DNA of 12,253 nt from contig CAZPWQ010000103.1 in NCBI GenBank assembly GCA_964590495.1, positions 1 to 12,253 of the forward strand. Reading direction: 5' to 3'. The notes under the pieces are model-generated. The model was given only the letters and a program-made list of their open reading frames with translations, was not told the DNA's origin and did not search any database. Origin of the DNA: CAZPWQ01 sp964590495 (GTDB lineage: Bacteria; Bacteroidota; Rhodothermia; Balneolales; Balneolaceae). Shown here one piece after another: positions 6,471-12,253 of this stretch (its first letter is position 1; each line of letters starts with the position of its first letter). A program made the position numbers and the translations under genes.

Positions 6471-7796
6471 TTAATCCATGATTTTACGCAGGAATGCCGG
6501 TTGATCCGAATCCGACTTGTCAATTCTTTCACGCCGGTTGTTCAACAGTTCATTTCCCTGCTTTTGCTGTTCTTTTTCTTCCTGTTCCTCCTCATCGTTT
6601 AGAGGACGGATGTTTTTCAGACCGCGACGGTGAAAAGCGGGCTGATCCATCTGTTTCAGGTTCTTCTCACCTTTGTAGAATGGTTCATTGGTGGAAGAGT
6701 AGCGGCTGTGTCCTGTTACGTCACTGGCTTTCGGCATACTCATCTTATTCGACTTCTTTTTGGATGATTCGGATCCGCTTTCTTTTGAATTGGGTGCCAC
6801 CCTGGCTTCATCATTGCTGTCAGACAAATCAAAGCCGGTAGCGATTACCGTTACACGCAGTTCATCTTCAAAGCCCTCATCCAGTACCGTACCGAGGATG
6901 ATTTCCGCATCTTCGCCGGCTTCCTGCTGAATGATACTTGTTGCTGTGGTGGTTTCACGCATGCCCAGATCGGCACCCGAAGAAATGTTTACCAGTACGT
7001 TGCGTGCTCCGCGAATACTGACACCGTCGAGAAGGGGCGAGTTGATGGCTTCACGGGCTGCAATCTCTGCCCGGTCTTCTCCTGTTGCAGTGGCCGATCC
7101 CATAATTGCTGCTCCACCGTCAAGCATGGTGGTTCGTACATCAGCAAAGTCCAGATTGATAAGACCCGGCATCAGGATCAGATCCGATATGCCGCGTGTG
7201 GCGTTATACAGTACCTGGTTAGCCTTGTTAAAGGCTTCCATCAGAGTTGTATTCTCATCTGAAATATCGAGCAGGCGCTCGTTGGGTATCACAATTACCG
7301 TATCACTGTTTTTCTTGAGTTCTGTGATACCGTCGAGGGCATATTTCATCCGCTTGGGACCTTCGCACTGGAAGGGGGTAGTTACGATCCCTACAGTCAG
7401 AATACCCTTTCGTTTGGCGATGCCGGATACGACGGGTGCTCCGCCTGTTCCGGTTCCGCCTCCCATACCTGCGGTAACGAAAACCATATCGGCACCTTCG
7501 ATAGCTTCTTCTATTTCGTGCCGGTTCTCTTCCACGGCTTCACGTCCTATTTCAGGACGTGCGCCTGCGCCAAGCCCGTTGGTAAGGTTCGATCCTACCT
7601 GGACCGTCAGGTCCGCCATACTGTTCTTCAGGGCCTGTGCATCAGTATTCAAAGCGATATACTCGACGCTGGTCAGACCTTTATCGATCATGTTGTTGAC
7701 AGCGTTGCCGCCACCGCCTCCAACACCAACGACTTTTATTTTCGCATTGTCCTGACCGTCGATGTCAAAACTAAAACGAGAGTTAAGGTTAGCCAT
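6471..7796 (-). CDS. ftsZ: Cell division GTPase FtsZ
   Basis: A complete 441-residue FtsZ, the tubulin homologue that polymerises into the Z-ring at midcell. The GTPase domain (about 18-200) has KVVGVGGGGGNAVNNM (21-36) and the tubulin signature GGGTGTG (112-118). The T7 synergy loop is NLDFADVRT (214-222), which supplies the catalytic Asp to the neighbouring subunit. After about residue 325 a charged, low-complexity linker of about 100 residues follows. The tail ends in DQPAFLRKIMD, a typical C-terminal peptide for FtsA and other partners. A second copy, DQPAFHRRG (384-392), sits inside the linker. The start is certain: AAGGAG lies 7 bases upstream of the ATG. It is the last gene of the murG-to-ftsZ run, separated from ftsA by 126 bases that contain a palindrome, and ends at a bidirectional terminator. 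Confidence 0.99.
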   Translation of the reverse strand: MANLNSRFSFDIDGQDNAKIKVVGVGGGGGNAVNNMIDKGLTSVEYIALNTDAQALKNSMADLTVQVGSNLTNGLGAGARPEIGREAVEENRHEIEEAIEGADMVFVTAGMGGGTGTGGAPVVSGIAKRKGILTVGIVTTPFQCEGPKRMKYALDGITELKKNSDTVIVIPNERLLDISDENTTLMEAFNKANQVLYNATRGISDLILMPGLINLDFADVRTTMLDGGAAIMGSATATGEDRAEIAAREAINSPLLDGVSIRGARNVLVNISSGADLGMRETTTATSIIQQEAGEDAEIILGTVLDEGFEDELRVTVIATGFDLSDSNDEARVAPNSKESGSESSKKKSNKMSMPKASDVTGHSRYSSTNEPFYKGEKNLKQMDQPAFHRRGLKNIRPLNDEEEQEEKEQQKQGNELLNNRRERIDKSDSDQPAFLRKIMD

Positions 7797-7803
7797 AATA
7801 TTA

Positions 7804-7809
7804 CTCCTT
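7804..7809 (-). promoter_or_regulatory. Strong ftsZ ribosome binding site
   Basis: On the minus strand AAGGAG stands 7 bases before the ftsZ ATG. It is the clearest Shine-Dalgarno in the window. Most other genes here have none, which fits the high FtsZ level that cells need relative to FtsA and FtsQ. Confidence 0.75.
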
Positions 7810-7873
7810 ATTTAGATTGCTGTTTTATTTCTTGCTGTTTGATTGCTACTTGATTGTTAGTGTTATTTTCTTT

Positions 7874-7909
7874 TAACCCTGACAGGGTTTCAAAACCCTG
7901 TCAGGGTTA
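7874..7909. repeat. Near-perfect palindrome between ftsA and ftsZ
   Basis: Arms 7874-7890 and 7893-7909 are exact reverse complements over 17 bp, with 2 bases between them. Each arm is itself a palindrome, AACCCTG-A-CAGGGTT (and with central T in the other arm), so the element is a palindrome of palindromes. It begins 13 bases after the ftsA stop. On the coding (minus) strand it is followed by A-rich, not T-rich, sequence, so it is not an intrinsic terminator for ftsA. A REP-like dispersed element or an mRNA processing site are both plausible. Confidence 0.85.
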
Positions 7910-7922
7910 TCTGGTATTATTG

Positions 7923-9188
7923 CTAAAGTTCTTTAAACCAGCTTTTCATGCGATCGGCAATTCTGTTCATTACCTTTTCTACACTCGATCCTTTGATAGA
8001 GGTAGGCATAATTGCCTGGTTCTGCTGGCCGTCGTCAGTTTTAATAGCGTGCATGACCAAACCGACGCCTGTTGCATAAATCGGATTGTTCACTTCTTCG
8101 GTCAATCCGCCGCTGAGTCCTCTCGGTTTTCCAATCTTGGAATCCATGCCGAGTACTTCATTGGCCAGGGGACATACATTTTTGATCAGAGAACCGCCGC
8201 CGCTGAGTACCACACCTGCACTGAGTGAGTCAGCATAGCCGCTTCGTTTAGTTTCGATGGCTACGATCTCCAGGATCTCTTCCATTCGCGCCTGGATAAT
8301 TTTTGCTAAAATACTCTTGGTAATTTCCTTGGGCGGACGTCCGGCTATCCCGGGCACTGTAATCGCTTCGTCTTCTTCAATCATATCGACATACGCTTCG
8401 CCGTGTTTACGCTTCAGTTTTTCAGCCTGGTCTTCCAGTACACTCAATCCTATGCGGATATCATCGGTGACCTTTTTTCCGGCAATGGCAATGACGGCGG
8501 TATGCCGGATCGTATTATTCTGAAAGATGGCGACATCCGTCGTTCCTCCGCCTATATCAACCAGCACAACGCCGGCTTCCTTTTCTTCATCATCCAAAAC
8601 GGAGTATGAAGAGGCGAGGGGCTCCAGGATGATATCCGCTACCTGGTAACCGGCACGTTCAACGCAACGGTATATATTTTTTGCCGCGGAAACGAGCCCC
8701 GTAATTATGTGAACTTCAGCTTCCATCCGCATCCCGCTCATTCCCACAGGATCACTGATTCCATCCTGTCCGTCGACTACAAATTCCTGCGGAATGACGT
8801 GGATTATCTGCTGATCGGTAGGCAGCATAATCTGTTTACAGTCTTCCAGAAGGCGTTCTACATCATCAACAGTAATTTCGTTATCTCGATTGTTTATGGT
8901 GATTACACCTTTGCTCCGCATGCTGCGGATGTGGTCGCCGGCGATACCGACATTCACAGAATTAACTTCAATTCCCGAAGCCAGCTGTGCCTGCTCGATT
9001 GCAGTCTGTATGGCATTTACAGTTTTGTCGATATTGACAACGACTCCGCGGTTTAATCCGTCGCTTGGAGCTTTGCCCACTCCAAGGATATGGATACGAT
9101 CCTGGGAATCAATGGACGCTACAATTGCGCATACTTTTGTTGTACCGATATCCAGACCAACGACAATTCTATCTTCTTGCTCTTCCAT
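7923..9188 (-). CDS. ftsA: Cell division protein FtsA
   Basis: A 421-residue actin-family ATPase that tethers FtsZ to the membrane and recruits later divisome proteins. The ATP site has phosphate-1 loop GLDIGTTK (11-18), phosphate-2 loop DIGGGTTD (211-218) and adenosine motif SGGGS (329-333). The FtsA-specific 1C/SHS2 subdomain falls at about 84-165. The C-terminus VEKVMNRIADRMKSWFKEL (403-421) is the expected amphipathic membrane-targeting helix. An in-frame GTG at 9200 would add four residues. I prefer the ATG at 9188 because GGA lies 7 bases before it and the protein then starts like other FtsA proteins. It lies 94 bases after ftsQ, with a possible 20-codon ORF in the gap, and 126 bases before ftsZ. 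Confidence 0.98.
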   Translation of the reverse strand: MEEQEDRIVVGLDIGTTKVCAIVASIDSQDRIHILGVGKAPSDGLNRGVVVNIDKTVNAIQTAIEQAQLASGIEVNSVNVGIAGDHIRSMRSKGVITINNRDNEITVDDVERLLEDCKQIMLPTDQQIIHVIPQEFVVDGQDGISDPVGMSGMRMEAEVHIITGLVSAAKNIYRCVERAGYQVADIILEPLASSYSVLDDEEKEAGVVLVDIGGGTTDVAIFQNNTIRHTAVIAIAGKKVTDDIRIGLSVLEDQAEKLKRKHGEAYVDMIEEDEAITVPGIAGRPPKEITKSILAKIIQARMEEILEIVAIETKRSGYADSLSAGVVLSGGGSLIKNVCPLANEVLGMDSKIGKPRGLSGGLTEEVNNPIYATGVGLVMHAIKTDDGQQNQAIMPTSIKGSSVEKVMNRIADRMKSWFKEL

Positions 9189-9192
9189 AATG

Positions 9193-9255
9193 TTATCCAC
9201 GTACAGTTATATGTTTATTCATTCTATTGCTCATCAGGTACCGAAGCTCCGGCAT
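9193..9255 (-). other. Possible 20-codon ORF upstream of ftsA
   Basis: An ATG at 9255 opens a 20-codon frame (MPELRYLMSNRMNKHITVRG) whose TAA ends 4 bases before the ftsA ATG. The peptide is basic and matches nothing I recognise, and no Shine-Dalgarno precedes it. It could be a leader that couples translation to ftsA, or chance. Confidence 0.15.
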
Positions 9256-9282
9256 ATAATGAGGTTTAGTTTCATCAAGTTA

Positions 9283-10026
9283 TCATCCTTCGCGTGTTAC
9301 AATTTGTCCCCGAAAACGCAGGTCAATCGAACGCATTTGTTCAATACCTTTTTCTTTAATCACTTCGCCATAAAAAGCTTCCCAGTTGCTTAGCCGGTTT
9401 TTGAAGTCATTCTTCCCGAATATCAGCTTTACACCATTTTGATTGGTCAGGGCGACAACACCATCTTGCACAGTCCATGCAACTTCGCTTATAGTGGCGT
9501 TACTCACCGGTTGGTTTCTTACATTCTTCAGAAAATCCGATACAGCGGTAAACGATTCGCTTTTCAACGTATCACCTCCGGGTTCGGCTTTGAACCCATA
9601 TAAAACAGGTACATCTGCCGCTTTTCCCCGAATCACAGGGAGGCGAAGACCCTCAACATCCACATACATCTTTTGATCACCGTTGGATAAAAGCGCAATG
9701 GGTTGTCGTTCGGTAATGTTGACCATCAAATTGCCGCTGGGTTCAAAATTTACATCAGCGCGTTTTATATAGGGGATTTCCTCAAAACGATTTATGATTT
9801 CCATAAAATTTAAACTGTCGGGACTGATTCCCATCGGGATTTCAATTTTCTGCAGATCCTCAGTCGAGACAAAATAATTTCCTTTAAACTGGACCTTCTG
9901 TACTGTCAAAATGGAATTCCAGTAGAAACCTGTTAATACGGCCACCCCGAGAATCAAAATTGCTCCCGCAATCCAGGGCAGGGGTTTAACGGTTGCTGTT
10001 TCGTTATGAGATTCGTTATCGCTCAT
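9283..10026 (-). CDS. ftsQ: Cell division protein FtsQ/DivIB
   Basis: A 247-residue bitopic membrane protein of the divisome, which in characterised bacteria forms a complex with FtsB and FtsL. A short polar cytoplasmic tail (1-15) precedes one membrane helix (about 18-36). The periplasmic POTRA domain (about 43-108) begins VQKVQFKGNYFVSTEDL and ends MVNITERQPIALL. The beta domain continues to the C-terminus, which closes with IDLRFRGQIVTRE (234-246), a common FtsQ ending. Sequence conservation in this family is low, so the call rests on architecture, these two segments and the position between murC and ftsA. The start is 21 bases after the murC stop in A-rich sequence without a Shine-Dalgarno, which suggests co-transcription with murC. 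Confidence 0.95.
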   Translation of the reverse strand: MSDNESHNETATVKPLPWIAGAILILGVAVLTGFYWNSILTVQKVQFKGNYFVSTEDLQKIEIPMGISPDSLNFMEIINRFEEIPYIKRADVNFEPSGNLMVNITERQPIALLSNGDQKMYVDVEGLRLPVIRGKAADVPVLYGFKAEPGGDTLKSESFTAVSDFLKNVRNQPVSNATISEVAWTVQDGVVALTNQNGVKLIFGKNDFKNRLSNWEAFYGEVIKEKGIEQMRSIDLRFRGQIVTREG

Positions 10027-10047
10027 TTTATTTATTCATTGTCTGAA

Positions 10048-11478
10048 TTATTTTAGTTTTGGGATTCCGGCTTCCAGGGCTTCCACAAACTGTTCTCCAT
10101 ATTTGTAAATATCGCCCGCTCCCATCGTAATAACTACATCTCCCGGTGCGACAGTCTCCTTAAGCTTTCCCGGTAATTTTGCCTTGTCTTCCACGTAAAG
10201 TACCTTCTGATGACCGTATTCCCTGGCGGCATCAGCGATCAATTTTCCGTTTACACCCTCAATCGGCTCCTCACGAGAGGGATATACATCCGTTATTACA
10301 CACACTTCGGCATCGAAGAACGACAGCCCGAATTCCTTATACAGCTTCTGTGTTCGCGAAAAAAGGTGCGGCTGAAATACTGCTACAATTCTGCGATCTT
10401 TCCAGCCTATCCGCGCAGCATTTAATGTTGCCTGCACTTCTGTCGGGTGGTGTGCGTAATCATCAATCACCAGCACGTTGTCGGTATCGGTTTTTAGCTG
10501 GAACCGGCGAAATACTCCTTCAAATCGTTCCAGCCCTGATTTTATATTTTTGAAATCAACATCGAGCTCAAGTCCCACTGCAACGGCAGCCAATGCATTT
10601 TTCACATTATGCTCTCCCGGGGCTTTCAGAGTAATTACCCCAAGTTTTTCACCGTCATTCACCACGGTAAACCTGCTGGTGAATTGATTTACTTCTATAT
10701 CGACTGCTCTTACTTTTGCCTGCGGGGTCAGCCCGTAGGTGATAGTTCTTCGCTCTATTTTGGGTATAATTCCGCGGACATTAGGGTCATCCAGGCAAAG
10801 GACGACCGCACCGTAAAAAGGCACTTTATTGGCGAATTCGATGAAAGCTTCTTTTACATCCTCAAGATTGTCATAAATATCCAGGTGTTCGGCCTCAATA
10901 TTTGTGATGACAGCCAGTGACGGGGTTAACCGTAGAAATGTCCGGTCAAACTCATCCGCTTCAACGATGATGATATCTCCGGTACCGACAACCGCATTTG
11001 TCTTTGAAAAGCTATGCACTTTGCCCCCCACCATTATTGTAGGGTCGAAACTCCCATCCTGTATCACATGCCCGGTCATGGTTGTGGTGGTTGTTTTACC
11101 GTGCGTACCTGCAATGCCGACGCCGTATTTCATACGCATAAGCTCAGCCAGCATTTCAGCGCGTTTGATAACAGGTATGCTTTTTTCAAGGGCTGCTTTC
11201 GTTTCCAGATTTTCTTCAGCTTTTACGGCACTTGTATAGACTATCACATCGGCACCTTCAATATTCTCCTCGGCGTGACCAATAGACACCTTTGCCCCAA
11301 GTTTTTTCAACCGTTCTATGGTGTCACTCATATTGGCATCCGATCCGGATACGGTATAGTCTTTTTGCAGCAGAATTTCAGCCATTCCGCTCATACCGAT
11401 CCCGCCGATTCCTACCATGTGGATATGGCGGGTTCGTCCGAATATGGGTTGTGTTTGTATCTGTTTCTTATTGCTCAT
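10048..11478 (-). CDS. murC: UDP-N-acetylmuramate--L-alanine ligase MurC
   Basis: A complete 476-residue cytoplasmic Mur ligase. It adds L-alanine to UDP-MurNAc with ATP hydrolysis, the first step of the peptide stem of peptidoglycan. The N-terminal Rossmann domain has GIGGIGMSG (23-31). The central ATPase has the P-loop AGTHGKTTTT (123-132), EADEFDRTF (173-181) and NIEAEHLD (193-200). GEHNVKNALAA (288-298) opens the C-terminal domain region, which also carries DDYAHHPTE (339-347) and the late GAGDIY (453-458). These are typical MurC, not MurD, MurE or MurF, motifs. The ATG gives the usual N-terminal extension before the Rossmann fold, and no Shine-Dalgarno is seen in the A-rich leader. It follows murG by 110 bases and precedes ftsQ by 21; murB and ddl, which often lie here in Proteobacteria, are absent. 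Confidence 0.98.
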   Translation of the reverse strand: MSNKKQIQTQPIFGRTRHIHMVGIGGIGMSGMAEILLQKDYTVSGSDANMSDTIERLKKLGAKVSIGHAEENIEGADVIVYTSAVKAEENLETKAALEKSIPVIKRAEMLAELMRMKYGVGIAGTHGKTTTTTMTGHVIQDGSFDPTIMVGGKVHSFSKTNAVVGTGDIIIVEADEFDRTFLRLTPSLAVITNIEAEHLDIYDNLEDVKEAFIEFANKVPFYGAVVLCLDDPNVRGIIPKIERRTITYGLTPQAKVRAVDIEVNQFTSRFTVVNDGEKLGVITLKAPGEHNVKNALAAVAVGLELDVDFKNIKSGLERFEGVFRRFQLKTDTDNVLVIDDYAHHPTEVQATLNAARIGWKDRRIVAVFQPHLFSRTQKLYKEFGLSFFDAEVCVITDVYPSREEPIEGVNGKLIADAAREYGHQKVLYVEDKAKLPGKLKETVAPGDVVITMGAGDIYKYGEQFVEALEAGIPKLK

Positions 11479-11542
11479 TTAATTTTATCTGTCGAGTAAT
11501 CAAATTGTTACCCATTAACACGTTACCGTACTGTTAAAGACG

Positions 11543-11578
11543 CTGACAGGAACCGGAGAATCACCGGCACGCTGTCAG
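11543..11578. repeat. Hairpin between murG and murC
   Basis: CTGACAG (11543-11549) pairs with CTGTCAG (11572-11578). Inside, CCGG (11553-11556) pairs with CCGG (11564-11567) around a 7-base loop. On the plus strand it is followed by CTTTTTATTT, like an intrinsic terminator pointing against murG. On the coding (minus) strand only a weak CTTT follows. The octamers CTGACAGG and CTGTCAGG also form the core of the ftsA-ftsZ palindrome, in the same order. Confidence 0.6.
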
Positions 11579-11588
11579 GACTTTTTAT

Positions 11589-12253
11589 TTAATTTCTGTT
11601 TGTTTTCACCAATTGAATAATTTCTTTTGCGATTTCAGAGGCGGCTTCCGGCTTTGCCAGTTTTTTTGCCGCGGCCTCCATTTTTTCAAGTTTAGTCCTG
11701 TCAAATATGATCTTTTTTACCATCTCAGCCAGCTGTTCGAGAATGTCTTCATCCCGGAGCAATTCGGCGGCTCCCATATCAAACATCGACCGGGCATTTT
11801 TTGTCTGATGATCTCCGGCAACGTTGGGGGATGGTACAAGAATACTGGCATTGCCGGTCAGTGCCAGCTCCGAGCAGGAGAGGGCCCCGGCCCGGCTGAT
11901 CACCAGGTCTGCCACTGCGTATGCTTCCGGCATGTTGTGCAGAAAATCAGTCAAAATGAGATTGTTAAACTCCCGGTCATGAATCCTGGTCTCCAATTCA
12001 TCAAAATAGCGGTGCCCGCACTGCCAGATAATCTGAAGGTTAAATTCGTCATGAAGCCTTTCTATGTGCTCGGCCATTGCTTCGTTTATTCTTTTTGCAC
12101 CGCCGCTGCCACCCAATACAAGCAGTGTTTGTTTTCCAGGCTGAAAGCCGAATGTTTTATAAGCCTGGATTTTATCTGCATTAACCAGTGATTTTCGTGT
12201 GGGATTACCGGCCAGTCGTGTTTTTCCATCCGGGAAAAATGTTTCTGCATCTT
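11589..12253 (-). CDS. murG: MurG glycosyltransferase, C-terminal part (runs off edge)
   Basis: The frame is open from the right edge to TAA at 11589 and gives 220 full codons, about the last 60 per cent of a usual 350-370 residue MurG. MurG transfers GlcNAc from UDP-GlcNAc to lipid I on the inner face of the membrane to make lipid II. Visible motifs, N to C, are AGNPTR (12195-12212, the family's GNPxR), LVLGGSGGA (about 12096-12122, the glycine-rich loop opening the second domain), and SRAGALSCSE (11868-11897) followed by PSPNVAGDHQTKNA, which form the UDP-GlcNAc pocket. An internal TTG at 12116 is not a start: conserved residues continue upstream of it. The true start lies outside the window. 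It leads the visible part of the division cluster. Confidence 0.97.
   Translation of the reverse strand, partial: DAETFFPDGKTRLAGNPTRKSLVNADKIQAYKTFGFQPGKQTLLVLGGSGGAKRINEAMAEHIERLHDEFNLQIIWQCGHRYFDELETRIHDREFNNLILTDFLHNMPEAYAVADLVISRAGALSCSELALTGNASILVPSPNVAGDHQTKNARSMFDMGAAELLRDEDILEQLAEMVKKIIFDRTKLEKMEAAAKKLAKPEAASEIAKEIIQLVKTNRN

Noticed and set aside
6454..6482. TTGACA followed 17 bases later by CATGAT, a promoter-like pair on the plus strand
   Set aside because: It would fire antisense into the 3' end of ftsZ, the -10 is poor, and no plus-strand gene lies ahead.
6931..7755. 274-codon plus-strand open frame opposite ftsZ
   Set aside because: It is antisense to conserved ftsZ codons, with a Ser/Pro/Arg-rich composition typical of a complementary-strand shadow. 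No ribosome site or family motif is present.
11589..12116. A 175-residue gene starting at TTG 12116
   Set aside because: The TTG is the Leu before GGSGGA inside MurG. Conserved MurG residues, including AGNPTR, continue upstream to the window edge, so this is an internal codon of a gene that runs off the window.

Overview
The window is ordinary bacterial chromosome, and every large gene in it is a recognisable family member. The gene set and order suggest the Bacteroidota/Balneolota (Rhodothermota) group. The division cluster runs murG-murC-ftsQ-ftsA-ftsZ with no murB or ddl inside it. FtsZ has an internal PAF-R-R motif as well as a C-terminal one. The histidine kinase is of the HisKA_2 type behind a MASE1-like membrane domain. 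Balneolales or Rhodothermales is my best guess from these traits alone; no rRNA gene is present to confirm it.

Layout, left to right. Positions 1-72 show no gene. mutS2 (73-2475, minus) is complete and divergent from a plus-strand pair: a PhzF-family isomerase-like gene (2648-3427) and a TauE/SafE permease (3488-4297). A gap of about 340 bases (4298-4638) holds a strong hairpin right after the permease stop, a long interrupted inverted repeat that lies inside an unexplained open frame without a good start codon, and a candidate promoter. A membrane-bound orphan histidine kinase (4639-6252, plus) follows. It converges on ftsZ across about 220 bases that contain a clear bidirectional terminator and other hairpins.

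From 6471 to the right edge everything is on the minus strand: ftsZ, ftsA, ftsQ, murC and the C-terminal part of murG. Transcription runs from murG towards ftsZ. MurC starts the UDP-MurNAc-peptide branch and MurG makes lipid II. FtsQ, FtsA and FtsZ then build the divisome, so the cluster couples septal wall precursor supply to Z-ring assembly. The intergenic gaps in this cluster are structured: a near-perfect palindrome lies between ftsA and ftsZ, and a second hairpin with the same core octamers lies between murG and murC.

I did not find a previously undescribed system. The points most worth checking are the kinase, whose expected phospho-acceptor and adenine-binding residues are changed; the two related palindromes in the division cluster; the inverted repeat and open frame after the permease; and the duplicated PAF motif of FtsZ.
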